Part shown: positions 20,487 through 29,370 of the stretch, piece by piece
How the letters are laid out: every line of letters starts with the position of its first letter
Numbering within the stretch: the stretch's first letter is position 1
Source of the DNA: Chloroflexota bacterium
GTDB taxonomy: Bacteria > Chloroflexota > Anaerolineae > Aggregatilineales > Phototrophicaceae
Direction of reading: 5' to 3'
Assembly: GCA_011523705.1 (NCBI GenBank)
Contig: WTGC01000171.1
Location: forward strand, 33,421 to 97,420
DNA length: 64,000 nt
Position numbers and translations under genes: made by a program
The notes under the pieces: generated by a model
What the model saw: only the letters and a program-made list of their open reading frames with translations
What the model was told of the DNA's origin: nothing
The model's database searches: none

Positions 20487-21569
20487 CTAATTCGTTGGCG
20501 TAGGATTGATTGCCGCCGCCCCGTCGGCTTCGGGCGCCCTGACTAAGTCAGCCCGCTTGATGTCGTTGAACGCATTGAAGACTGTGTCGCGCACCAGCAC
20601 GTAGTATTCGGCGTCAGAGGACTTGAGAACGACGCCATCTTCCAATTCCACGCCGAAAGTCAAGGTGTAGACTTCTTCCGTGTACGCCGGCTCGGCTACC
20701 TCGGCTTCATTCTCGGATTGCTCTTCGGCGCTTTCGTTCGATTCTCCCGCGTCTTCGGCTTCGGCGGGCTCGTCCACTTCGACAAGTTTGCGGTATCGCA
20801 CCTGAACCCGGACCCGCGGTTCAGCCAGTTCATATTCATCCAGTGCGGCCAGCCCCAGTGGCGCCAGCAGACGGATCGTCGCCGCATTGCGCAGGATGAT
20901 GGGCAGTTTCGTATCTTCGAGGACCTCGTCTTCGCCCAAGCCAGCATAGTTCAGGCTATCGCCATCACGAACGAAGGTGAATTTGCCTTCGTTATTGTCT
21001 ACCACGATCTCCATCACATCGTCTTGCGCCACGCTGACGTAACCGGCGTCGACCCAGTTCGATATCTGCGTGGAGAGTTCCCAGGAGTTTAGCCCGACGC
21101 CCAGGTAAACATCGTCTTCACCGGCTCGCCGAACATAGACGGTGTCGGCGCCGCCGCTGCCGCCAAGAATCAACTCGGCGCTCGCATCTTCACGTTCGAG
21201 CTGGACCTTGCGCCGGAATTCTTCATCGCTGACCTGGAGACGCGTGAAATTCGCCGGATTCGTTGCCACCAGCCTGCGCGTATCCAGGTTCGCGATCTTC
21301 TCCAGCAGCCCTTCCACCTTATCGCCGTCGACCGGGAAATCATCGGCATCAGGAAGCGCCCAGCCATTTTCGCTTCGCGCGACTGTCACTTCATTGCCCT
21401 GGTCATCGCTGAAACTGAGGCGGTCAATTTCAGCGGCGCTCATGTCTGACAAGATTGACTCGATCAGGCGCGCCTGCCCGCCGGACGAGGTCGCGACCGA
21501 GAGCGCCAGCAGGACAAGCTGAACAAGCAGAACGGCGAGCAGCAGAAAATTGCCACGACTCAACATCAT
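20487..21569 (-). CDS. DUF4340 domain membrane-anchored protein
   Basis: A 360-residue protein with one N-terminal transmembrane anchor (residues about 7-27) and an extracytoplasmic beta-rich part with the DUF4340 features DRLSFSDDQGNEVTVARSENGWALP and DGDKVEGLLEKIANLDTRRLVA. Residues about 265-300 form a Glu-rich low-complexity insert. DUF4340 proteins are regularly encoded with GldFG-like ABC exporters, as here: its ATG overlaps the stop of the permease gene (ATGA), so they are coupled. The molecular role is unknown; a structural accessory of the exporter is likely. Confidence 0.85.
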   Translation of the reverse strand: MMLSRGNFLLLAVLLVQLVLLALSVATSSGGQARLIESILSDMSAAEIDRLSFSDDQGNEVTVARSENGWALPDADDFPVDGDKVEGLLEKIANLDTRRLVATNPANFTRLQVSDEEFRRKVQLEREDASAELILGGSGGADTVYVRRAGEDDVYLGVGLNSWELSTQISNWVDAGYVSVAQDDVMEIVVDNNEGKFTFVRDGDSLNYAGLGEDEVLEDTKLPIILRNAATIRLLAPLGLAALDEYELAEPRVRVQVRYRKLVEVDEPAEAEDAGESNESAEEQSENEAEVAEPAYTEEVYTLTFGVELEDGVVLKSSDAEYYVLVRDTVFNAFNDIKRADLVRAPEADGAAAINPTPTN

Positions 21570-24508
21570 GCGTCTCCCTTGCGTAATTCAGTGCCTGTCT
21601 CATCGGCGCCGCTTGCTACGTCAGGCGGCTCGGGAGCGCCAGCCCGCGGATCAAGCGCTATCGGCTGCTCCGCGCGGCGCTGCGCATGCCAGACAACGGC
21701 AATAGCGATCAAGCCGATGATGGCGACCGCGTAATTGATCAGCACCCAGCGGTCTTGCGCTTCCTGGCTGATGGCCGGCAAGATGCGCGCCACGCTGCCG
21801 CGGCTGCGAATCGACGCCAGCGACAGATCTTCGCTGAACCAGTCAATCGCGTTGGCAATCAACTGCAAATTGCTGACGAAGCGATCGCCGGCGAAACTCG
21901 CCGAAATCTGATAAACCGTGTCGTTGACGAATTCGGAACTGCCGAGAACGATGATGCGCGTGCCCTCGGGCGAACGCTCGATCAAGCCGATAGGCTCGCT
22001 CTCCGCAGCTGCGGGATCAGTTGCTGCATCAGCTCCAGCGCTTTCGAAGGGCGATGGTTTGTCGACGAAGTAGCTGCTGAAGGAAGACTCGACCGCCACC
22101 GCCAAGGGGTAGGACGACAAGTCGTTGCTCAGCGCAAAGCCGAACTCGGGATACAGTTCCAGGTTCGGCTGCGGGTCTGCCACCGTCGTCTCCCAGGAGG
22201 AGTCGCTGGAGCGGATCAAGGTCGTGACACGGGCATCAGTCAAGATCGATTCATCTACCGTCACCGGCGATGCCCAGCTCATGGTCGCCAGCGGCAAGCT
22301 GTTGACCACGGGGCTATCGGCATCCAAGCCATTCGGGCGCACATCAATGAAGAAGGGATAATCCAGCGCCTGGATCTCGGTGACGACCATGTCGCCGACA
22401 TCGCGCTGCGTCTGCATCGGGAAAGGCGCGTTCTGCAGGTCCATCACCAGGCTGTCGCCAACGATGATGCCATAGCTTTCAAGCAGGTCCTCAAGGCCGT
22501 TTTCGTTGCGGTCGAGCAGCAGAGTCCCGGCGTAGGGATCAACGCCCAGCCGATAATGCCCGGCCGCCACCACCAGCGACCCGCCACGCATAAGGTATTG
22601 ATCAATGGCGTAGCGCTGCCTGTCACTCAAGCTGTGGGGAGACATCAAAATGAGCGCGTCCACATCGGCGGAAAGCTGCCCCTCCTCCAGCGTCACGCGC
22701 CGCAGTTCATACGATTCGCGCAGCGCGCCTTCGAGAATGCTGTACTGCTGCAGGCTCGGCATCGGCTGCCCAAACTGATCGGCGCCCGGCGCCGGCGGCG
22801 TCCACAAGCCGATCACCTTGAGGAAACCGGAAGACGACCGTTTCAGCGCCGCTTCGATCGCGCCGCGTATCTCCGCCTGACTGAGATCGCCAGAGGGATA
22901 AACCACCTGAATTTCGCCACCGGCCTCCACAACTAGATGCAGATAAAAGGTCTCGCTTGAAAAGAAGCTCGTCGGCACCGCCTGAATCTGGTAGCGCTCA
23001 AAGAGCTCCTGCTCGCTGAGGCCGGCATCCAGCGCCGACATATCCACCACGACGTAGTCCACGCTGGCCGGGTTGGCTTCGGCGATTTCAGCCGTTACCG
23101 CTTGCATCGTCGCGGAGACCTCCGCCATCGTCCTCGGCAAAGTCGCGGATGAGAGGTAGAGCGTCAGCTTGGCCGGCTGATCGAGCGAGGCGAGCACCGC
23201 TTCCAGGCTTTGGAATCCGTAAACCACGCGCTGTATGCTGCTGGTCAGATCGTATTCCAGATTGCGCAGGCGCACCTCGATGCCCAGCGGCGTATCGACC
23301 ACTTCTATGAACTCGGAGAAATTGAGCGCGGCGCTCTGGTCGCCATAAGCGATGAGCACGTCAAAGTACACATTGACCAGCGACAATCCGCCGCGATCGT
23401 TGACCTGCAAGGGGGTCGGGCGTATGCCATGGATCTGATTCGCCTCGCGCTCCATGTCCGGATCTGTCAGCGGATCGACGAATTCCAGCTTCAGCATGCC
23501 ATTTGACGCCAGCTCATATTCGCGCAGCGTATCCTGGATGCGCGGGACCAAGGGCGAAAGCAGGGGATGGCTCTCCTCGCTGAAATAGCCGCGCACCAGC
23601 AGCGGTTCCTGCAAACCCGCCAGCAGATTCCTCGTGACATCGGACAGGCTGTATTCGCTGTGCTGCGTCAAGTCCAGGCGAGCGGCTTTGGCCGGCGCGA
23701 TCAATAAGTTAAAGATAAGCAGATTCAGCCCGATCAGCGCCAGACCGACGGCGCCATTCAAGCGATGCGCTCGCAGGTGAAGGCCCCGGCTCCAGCGTTT
23801 GCCATCCAGCGAAAGATTGTTGCAAGCCAGGAAAAAGATGGCCAGCGAAAGGTAATAGACCAGATCGCGCAAATCGATGACGCCGCGTTCAATGCTCTCG
23901 AAGCGGCTGCCCGTGCCGAATTGACGCAGCAGGTCGCTTGCCCCCGCGCCGAATAGATCCGTGATAACGGGCGAGCCAATCGCCTGCAGCAGCCCGCAAA
24001 TAATAGCCGTCCCAATTAGAGCGACCAATTGATTATCGGTGCGAGAAGACACAAATAGCCCAATGGCGATATAACTTGAGGCGAGCAAAAGCGCCGCTAA
24101 ATAACCGCCGATGACCGGTCCCCAATCCAGATTGCCCAGCGATTGCACCGTCAGCGGCAGGAAAAGCGTCAAGCCCAGCGACAGCGCGACCAGCGCAAGC
24201 GCGGAAAGAAACTTGCCGGCGACCAATTCGCTGAGGCGCACTGGCATCGTCAGCAGCACCTGCAAATTGCCGCTCTCTTCCTCGCGGCTCCACTGATGCA
24301 TCGTCAGCGCCGAGACCAGCAAGATCATCAGCAGCGGCATCCACTCAAACAGCGCCCGCACATCGGCAACGCCGCGAGCGAAGAAAGAATCGACCCAGAA
24401 AAAAACGAAGAGCGTCAGCACCAGGAAGACGCCGACGAAGATGAATGCCATCGGCGAGCCGAAGTAAAGTTTCAGTTCCTTGCCCGCAATCGAAAGTATC
24501 TTCTTCAT
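21566..24508 (-). CDS. ABC-2 permease fused to GldG-like auxiliary domain
   Basis: A 980-residue fusion. Residues 1 to about 235 are an ABC-2 (GldF/NosY-like) permease with about six membrane segments. Another membrane segment near 255-275 (ALIGLNLLIFNLLI) leads into a large extracytoplasmic ABC_transp_aux/GldG-like domain (LDLTQHSEYSLSDVT onwards, then a Rossmann-like ALILMSPHSLSDRQRYAIDQ part). A last transmembrane segment near 935-955 (YAVAIIGLIAIAVVW) ends in a short cytosolic tail. In Bacteroidota GldF and GldG are separate proteins of the gliding apparatus; related exporters occur widely with unknown substrates. It starts nine bases after the ATPase gene with a strong GGAGG and overlaps the DUF4340 gene. 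Confidence 0.9.
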   Translation of the reverse strand: MKKILSIAGKELKLYFGSPMAFIFVGVFLVLTLFVFFWVDSFFARGVADVRALFEWMPLLMILLVSALTMHQWSREEESGNLQVLLTMPVRLSELVAGKFLSALALVALSLGLTLFLPLTVQSLGNLDWGPVIGGYLAALLLASSYIAIGLFVSSRTDNQLVALIGTAIICGLLQAIGSPVITDLFGAGASDLLRQFGTGSRFESIERGVIDLRDLVYYLSLAIFFLACNNLSLDGKRWSRGLHLRAHRLNGAVGLALIGLNLLIFNLLIAPAKAARLDLTQHSEYSLSDVTRNLLAGLQEPLLVRGYFSEESHPLLSPLVPRIQDTLREYELASNGMLKLEFVDPLTDPDMEREANQIHGIRPTPLQVNDRGGLSLVNVYFDVLIAYGDQSAALNFSEFIEVVDTPLGIEVRLRNLEYDLTSSIQRVVYGFQSLEAVLASLDQPAKLTLYLSSATLPRTMAEVSATMQAVTAEIAEANPASVDYVVVDMSALDAGLSEQELFERYQIQAVPTSFFSSETFYLHLVVEAGGEIQVVYPSGDLSQAEIRGAIEAALKRSSSGFLKVIGLWTPPAPGADQFGQPMPSLQQYSILEGALRESYELRRVTLEEGQLSADVDALILMSPHSLSDRQRYAIDQYLMRGGSLVVAAGHYRLGVDPYAGTLLLDRNENGLEDLLESYGIIVGDSLVMDLQNAPFPMQTQRDVGDMVVTEIQALDYPFFIDVRPNGLDADSPVVNSLPLATMSWASPVTVDESILTDARVTTLIRSSDSSWETTVADPQPNLELYPEFGFALSNDLSSYPLAVAVESSFSSYFVDKPSPFESAGADAATDPAAAESEPIGLIERSPEGTRIIVLGSSEFVNDTVYQISASFAGDRFVSNLQLIANAIDWFSEDLSLASIRSRGSVARILPAISQEAQDRWVLINYAVAIIGLIAIAVVWHAQRRAEQPIALDPRAGAPEPPDVASGADETGTELRKGDA

Positions 24509-24517
24509 CGCCGCCTC

Positions 24518-25432
24518 CTAAGCCGAGGTCGCCAGTTGATTGAAGAAGGCTTCGAGCGTGACCGTATCGCGGCGCAGCTCGCGCACCGGCCAGTTTCTAT
24601 CGCGCGCGATGGCATAAACGCTCGGCGTGATATCGGCGGAGCTGCTGATACGATAAGCCGGATAATCATCGCTGGAACGCAGCAGTTGCACGCGGGAGAT
24701 GCCCTCCAGCGACGCTAGGGCGACTTCGACTTCTTCGTTAGCCTGCTCAAGCACGAGCGTGGCGTCATGGCTCCTGCTTAATTCGCGCAGGCTCTGATCG
24801 GCTTTCACTTCTCCGTTGATGATAATGATGACGCGGTCGCAAATCGCCTCGACTTCGGACAGGATATGCGACGAAAACAGGATGGTGCTCTCCCGCGCCA
24901 GCGTCTTGATCAAGGCACGGATCTCGACGATCTGCGTCGGATCCAAGCCCACCGTCGGTTCGTCCAGGATGAGAAAGGGCGGTTTGTGCAAGATCGCCTG
25001 CGCCAAGCCGACGCGCTGCCGCAGCCCCTTGCTCAATGATGCGATCGGCCGCGTCAGATAATCCTCCAAGCCGGCGCCATAGACGGCGTCTGAAAGCAGC
25101 GGAATGAAATCAGCGGTCTCGATGCCGCGCAACTCCGCCATCATGACGAGATAAGCCTGAACGGACAGCTCAGGATACAGCGGCGTATTTTCCGACAGAT
25201 AGCCGAGCTTTGCTTGCACCGCATGCAATTCGGTCAGGACGTCCTTGCCCTCAATCTCAACCGATCCCTCATCCGGATGCAGAAAGCCGGTGATGATTTT
25301 GATCGCGGTTGACTTGCCGGCGCCATTTGGGCCGAGCAAACCCACAATCTCGCCCGGCTGAATATTGAAGCTGACGTCTTGAAGCGCGCGAATGCTGCCA
25401 TAGCTCTTGGAAATGTTGCGCACAGAAATCAC
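24518..25432 (-). CDS. ABC exporter ATP-binding protein (GldA-like)
   Basis: A 304-residue ABC ATPase of the ABC-2 exporter class: Walker A GPNGAGKST (about residues 36-44), signature LSKGLRQRVGLAQA, Walker B FLILDEPTVGLDPTQ, H-loop SSHILSE, and a C-terminal extension of about 80 residues with an EQANEEVEVAL region, as in GldA/CcmA-like proteins. The start is GTG at 25432 with AAAGG upstream. It is the first gene of a three-gene operon with the permease-GldG fusion and the DUF4340 protein. The exported or handled substrate is unknown. Confidence 0.92.
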   Translation of the reverse strand: MISVRNISKSYGSIRALQDVSFNIQPGEIVGLLGPNGAGKSTAIKIITGFLHPDEGSVEIEGKDVLTELHAVQAKLGYLSENTPLYPELSVQAYLVMMAELRGIETADFIPLLSDAVYGAGLEDYLTRPIASLSKGLRQRVGLAQAILHKPPFLILDEPTVGLDPTQIVEIRALIKTLARESTILFSSHILSEVEAICDRVIIIINGEVKADQSLRELSRSHDATLVLEQANEEVEVALASLEGISRVQLLRSSDDYPAYRISSSADITPSVYAIARDRNWPVRELRRDTVTLEAFFNQLATSA

Positions 25433-25523
25433 AAGCCGAAGCCTTTCCCCTCATAGAGGCGCAATCGCCTGCGTCGTATTCTCGGCAGAATTGACCGCCA
25501 TAATAGAAATCCCGCGCGAAAAA

Positions 25524-25553
25524 TCTATACAAAATCTTTTAACAAAGTGTAAA
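25524..25553 (-). promoter_or_regulatory. Promoter of the Gld-like ABC operon
   Basis: On the minus strand TTTACA (25553-25548) and TATAGA (25529-25524) are 18 bases apart in a locally AT-rich stretch just downstream of the sugar kinase stop. It would start transcription about 90 bases before the ATPase gene. Confidence 0.5.
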
Positions 25554-25564
25554 TTCTCGGCGAT

Positions 25565-26512
25565 TCAAAGCGGCACATATTCGATCCGCGTTTGCCGCAA
25601 GACATCCCGATAGCGTTCAAACGGAAACTGCGCGCCACCGGCGTACAAGGCGTTGACTGTGCCGGCGGCGACGCCGCAGCGGAGCGCCTCGGCGATATCT
25701 TTTTCGGCAGCCAAGGCGGTGACGAGGCCCGCGTGCAGGCAATCACCGCTGGCGATTGGATCGACCGCTTGAATCGCCGGCGGCCTCGCTGAGACAATCC
25801 GATTCTCCGTCACCAGCAGGGCGCCCTCCGCGCCTAAAGAGACGACTACCACGCGCGTGCCAGCGTCGATCAGGCTTCTCGCCGCCGATATGATGTCGCG
25901 GCTCCGGCGCAGCTTCAGGCCGAGCGCCGCCGCGATCTCGTCTCGGTTGACCTTGATGGCATACGGTTGCGCCGCCATAGCGTTCGACAAAGCTCTCTTG
26001 CTGCTGTCAACCCAAACACGCGCGCCGGTTCGCTTCAAACGCGCGATCAATTCGCCCGGCGCGTCAGCCGGCGCGCCCAGCGGTAAACTGCCGCAGAGGC
26101 AGACCGCGCTCACATCATCACGCTCGGCCGCGCGGCAAATGTCATCGGCCAGCGCCAGCCAGTCCGAGTGGGTAATGAGGCCGGACTCGTTGATCACCGT
26201 CGAGACGCCTTCACTATTCGCAATAATCGTGCAGGTCCGGGTCTCGCCGTCGAAGCTAGTCCATTCAGCATCCAAGCCGGCTTCGGCCCACAGCGCGGCG
26301 ACCATGCGCCCGGTGTGGCCGCCGAGCAGCCCCATCGCCAGTGGCGCCCCGCCGAGAATCTTGACCGCGCGCGCCACATTCAAGCCCTTGCCGCCCGGCA
26401 CGGCGATCGCTCGATTAATCCGCGAAATATGACCAATGGCGAAATCCGGCACGACCATGGTCCGGTCTAGCGCGGCATTGGGCGTTACGCAGATGATGGT
26501 CTCTCGCTTCAT
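25565..26512 (-). CDS. PfkB-family sugar-phosphate kinase (1-phosphofructokinase/tagatose-6-phosphate kinase type)
   Basis: A 315-residue ribokinase-superfamily protein. The opening TPNALDRT-like block (ITPNAALDR in this protein's version CVTPNAALDR), PGGKGLNVARAVKILGG and the C-terminal DPIASGDCLHAGL mark the LacC/FruK branch that phosphorylates fructose-1-phosphate or tagatose-6-phosphate. The catalytic aspartate is in ASGD, where GAGD or GSGD is usual. I start it at ATG 26512 (MKRETIICV), where family sequence begins; the open frame extends 20 codons upstream without support. No phosphotransferase genes lie nearby, so the exact substrate is open. Confidence 0.85.
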   Translation of the reverse strand: MKRETIICVTPNAALDRTMVVPDFAIGHISRINRAIAVPGGKGLNVARAVKILGGAPLAMGLLGGHTGRMVAALWAEAGLDAEWTSFDGETRTCTIIANSEGVSTVINESGLITHSDWLALADDICRAAERDDVSAVCLCGSLPLGAPADAPGELIARLKRTGARVWVDSSKRALSNAMAAQPYAIKVNRDEIAAALGLKLRRSRDIISAARSLIDAGTRVVVVSLGAEGALLVTENRIVSARPPAIQAVDPIASGDCLHAGLVTALAAEKDIAEALRCGVAAGTVNALYAGGAQFPFERYRDVLRQTRIEYVPL

Positions 26513-26682
26513 CCCGGTGTCCTGGCGCCATCTTGCCATGCGAAACTTACAACAGGCGCCCGCTCTCATCAAGGCGACGCTTCACCGACGGCGACGCCGA
26601 CTCAGCGCCCGTGTCTAGTCTTGATTCATTCTCCAAGCTAGAATGACCTTAAGCAAACTGACGTACCAGCTACGACGGACGA

Positions 26683-28641
26683 ATGACTGTTCTAAGCCGC
26701 CTCGACATCATGTATCCCGACGGACGCAGCGAAACCTATGTCCTGGACCAAGACGTGATCACCATTGGCAGCGCGGCGGGCAACACCATTCAGGCGCCTG
26801 AGGCGAGCCTGGCGGCGCGCCACATCCGCTTTGACCGTGATGACGAGGGCGTTTACTTGACCAGTCTGGACGCCCTCCACTTGACAACCCTTGATGGAGT
26901 GCCCGCGCCCGTCAATCAACCGCAGCGGCTCAGCGAGGTCTGCCAAATTCGAGCGGGGCAGTTGCGCATCGTCTTCAATCAGAGCAGCGACGAGCCAACT
27001 GCCGCGATGGCCGCATTCAGCGAAGCGACGCAGCCGACCGCCGCCAACTTCCGCGCCGAGCTCCAAACCGGCAAACTGAAAGTCTGGCAATTTTCGACCG
27101 CTACGACGGTCCTTAGCATCACCAACCTAGGCGATTGCGACGGACTATTTCGCCTGGAGTTGTCAGGGCGGCCGAGCCAATGGACAAGCCCCGTTGGCTT
27201 GACATTCTCTGTTGCCGGCCAGGACGCCGTCGACTTGCTCCTCCAGGTCAAGCCAACGCGAAGTCACGACTGCGCGCCGGGCGAATATCCGCTCATCATC
27301 ACCGTTCGTCAACTCGACGGCGGGGACGAATCGGTTAATCTTGTACTTCTGGTTGAGGTCGGCGGCGTCGGTGGCTTGAGCGCCACGGTTAATCCGACTC
27401 GCCTCGAAACGCGCGAGCCTTTCAACCTGGTCTTGCTCAATCTGGGCAACGAAGAGCTGACGCTTCAATTCGGCGTACACGATCCAAGCCAGCAGCTTCG
27501 CCTCAAGCTGACGCAAGATGAGCTTCGGCTCCAGGCGGGCGAACGCGCAGTCATCAACGTCCAGGGCGAAGCGCGCCGCCGACCACTGCTGGGCAAGCCG
27601 CGAGAATATGCCTTTGCAATTCTGGCACAGGCGCGCGCGCCCGGTGATTACGTCGTCGCCCTGCCCGCGACCATTATTGTCAAAGCGATTCTCGATGTCC
27701 GGGCGCTCATCGCTGCAACGCTTTCCATCGTGATTCTGATCCTGGCGCTGGCCGCCCTGCTGTATCAGCCGCCCCGGCCGGCGATCGCGTCATTCACCAT
27801 TTCCGATCAAACGGTCGCGCAAGGCAATCCGGTCGAATTGACCTGGTCGGCCGCCGAGGCGCTGAGCTTCGTGATCGAGGTTGATGGCCGGCCAGTTGAC
27901 GAGCTGCCCGGCGACGCTTTCAATTACTTGCTTGAAACGCATGGCTACCTGGACCCGATTGACATCGCCCTGATTGCCTCAAACGGCGACGCGACCGACA
28001 TACGCTCCTTGCGCCTGACCGTGTACCAGCCTGTGATCATTCGCGTTTTCGAAACAAATAAGTCGAGTTTGCTGCGCGGTATTCAAAGCGACCTGACTAT
28101 CAACTGGCGCGTCCAAGGCGCGGTCGCGCTGGATATCGCCCCGCCGGCCGGCTTCGAGACCGTCGAAAGGCAGGTCGCCGGCGAAGAAGGCGAAATCGTC
28201 ATTGCCGGCCTGCCAGCCGACGACTTCGAAATTACCATCTGGGCTGATGACGAAATCGGCAACCGGACAACGCGCGCAATACGAATCGCAGTCCGAGATC
28301 CGGAATGTACGCCGATTCGCGACACCTTGCTGTACTTTGGACCGGACTCCCGCTTTGAGCGCGCCGGTTTCGCCGTGGAAAATGTGCCGCTATTGGCAAA
28401 AGGCGTCAATGCGGTGGCCGATTGGCTGTATCTGGAGCTGGCCAATGGAGAACGAGGCTGGGGCTTTCATAGCAACTTCCGCTGTCACGATTTCGAACCG
28501 GCGAATTTGCACCTGGTCAGCGATATTCCTCAACTGCCAACCGCGACGCTTTCGCTGACACAGAACCCGATAGCGACCGCCACCTTGATTCCGGCGCTGG
28601 ATTCATCCCCAACGCCGGCGCCGGCCCCCGCCGATTCATAG
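26683..28641 (+). CDS. Membrane protein with degenerate FHA domain and SH3-like C-terminus
   Basis: A 652-residue protein. Residues 1 to about 100 resemble a forkhead-associated domain (VITIGSAAGNTIQAPEASLAARHIRF), but the conserved Arg of GR and the Ser of SR-H, which contact phosphothreonine, are Ser and Ala here, so phosphopeptide binding is doubtful. Beta-rich Ig/CARDB-like repeats follow to about 335, then one transmembrane segment (about 345-367, ALIAATLSIVILILALAALL). The outer part has Ig-like repeats (FTISDQTVAQGNPVELTW) and ends with an SH3-like module (CTPIRDTLLYFGPDSRF to LANGERGWGFHSNF) and a Pro/Thr tail. It probably links a cytosolic sensor to the cell surface. Gene neighbours give no clear hint. 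Confidence 0.75.
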   Translation: MTVLSRLDIMYPDGRSETYVLDQDVITIGSAAGNTIQAPEASLAARHIRFDRDDEGVYLTSLDALHLTTLDGVPAPVNQPQRLSEVCQIRAGQLRIVFNQSSDEPTAAMAAFSEATQPTAANFRAELQTGKLKVWQFSTATTVLSITNLGDCDGLFRLELSGRPSQWTSPVGLTFSVAGQDAVDLLLQVKPTRSHDCAPGEYPLIITVRQLDGGDESVNLVLLVEVGGVGGLSATVNPTRLETREPFNLVLLNLGNEELTLQFGVHDPSQQLRLKLTQDELRLQAGERAVINVQGEARRRPLLGKPREYAFAILAQARAPGDYVVALPATIIVKAILDVRALIAATLSIVILILALAALLYQPPRPAIASFTISDQTVAQGNPVELTWSAAEALSFVIEVDGRPVDELPGDAFNYLLETHGYLDPIDIALIASNGDATDIRSLRLTVYQPVIIRVFETNKSSLLRGIQSDLTINWRVQGAVALDIAPPAGFETVERQVAGEEGEIVIAGLPADDFEITIWADDEIGNRTTRAIRIAVRDPECTPIRDTLLYFGPDSRFERAGFAVENVPLLAKGVNAVADWLYLELANGERGWGFHSNFRCHDFEPANLHLVSDIPQLPTATLSLTQNPIATATLIPALDSSPTPAPAPADS

Positions 28642-28654
28642 CGCCTCACAAGGA

Positions 28655-29104
28655 TCACTGATTCGATCTGCGCCCATTTTCCTGGTCATCCAGCCCTTCT
28701 TGCCCAGCAATCGGATAACCCTCGCCTTCCCAATATTCGATGCCGCCGATCATTTCTTTCACTGCGTATCCGAGCTGCGCCAGTTTGAGCGCGGCTTTGG
28801 TGGAGCCGTTGCAGCCCGGTCCCCAGCAATAAACCACGAACAGCGTATCGTCCGGGAATTCGCTCATCCGCTTCCGCGTAATCCGGCTGTGAGGCAAGCT
28901 TAACGCGCCCTTCACATGCTTGCGGGAGTAATCCGCATCGCTGCGGACGTCCAGCAGGACAAAGCTGTCCACGCCGTTTTCCATATCGGCATGCACGTCC
29001 GCCGGATCAGTCTCGCAGCGCAGCTTGTCAGCGAAAAAGCGAATCGAATCGCCATCAGGCGCTGCCGGCGCCGCCGACACTTGCGACTTGTATTTCAAAT
29101 GCAT
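28655..29104 (-). CDS. Rhodanese-like domain protein
   Basis: A 149-residue single rhodanese domain. FVLLDVRSDADYSRKHVKGA, SLPHSRI and the active-site loop YCWGPGCNGS with the presumed catalytic Cys are visible, followed by LAQLGYAVKEMIGGIEYWEGEGYPI. Such proteins transfer sulfur or bind thiol-linked groups. I chose ATG 29104 (MHLKYKSQ) because GGGAGAA lies seven bases upstream; the frame is open for 23 codons more. It is convergent with the FHA-like gene and diverges from the chelatase gene. Confidence 0.88.
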   Translation of the reverse strand: MHLKYKSQVSAAPAAPDGDSIRFFADKLRCETDPADVHADMENGVDSFVLLDVRSDADYSRKHVKGALSLPHSRITRKRMSEFPDDTLFVVYCWGPGCNGSTKAALKLAQLGYAVKEMIGGIEYWEGEGYPIAGQEGLDDQENGRRSNQ

Positions 29105-29185
29105 ATTCTGGTTCTCCCATTTGCAGGTCTCGCGCGCAACTATAGGCGCTCCTCGAAAGAAAATCTGCGGCAAATTATGGGTCAG

Positions 29186-29259
29186 TGTAGGGGCGATTCT
29201 GTGAATCGCCCAAGGTCATAATCACGCATTATCGGGCGACGCACAGAATCGCCCCTACA
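29186..29259. repeat. Two GTAGGGGCGA hairpin repeats in inverted orientation
   Basis: The first copy (29186-29211) reads TGTAG followed by a perfect nine-base stem GGGCGATTC, a TGT loop, and GAATCGCCC. The second copy (29234-29259) is the same element reversed, ending CGCCCCTACA. The pair lies between the rhodanese gene and the chelatase promoter. Related copies are listed at 31462, 31634, 53737, 53809, 56442 and 60826. Confidence 0.75.
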
Positions 29260-29298
29260 AATCGTCATCATCTGCACTTTACAAACTAAAGCTCGCAA

Positions 29299-29327
29299 TT
29301 GTCAGGCATATTGCGCTGGATTATAAT
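29299..29327 (+). promoter_or_regulatory. Sigma-70 promoter of the chelatase gene
   Basis: TTGTCA (29299-29304) and a perfect TATAAT (29322-29327) are separated by exactly 17 bases. This is the best promoter in the window. Transcription would begin near 29334, which rules out the upstream in-frame TTG at 29299 and ATG at 29326 as starts of the chelatase gene. Confidence 0.75.
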
Positions 29328-29370
29328 GGCGCATTCAGTTGAAGCGAGCCTCAAGGAATCTTTCAGTCAA

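Noticed and set aside
29299..29370. Upstream starts (TTG 29299, ATG 29326) for the chelatase gene
   Set aside because: They overlap the -35 and -10 boxes of a very good promoter; transcription would begin after them.
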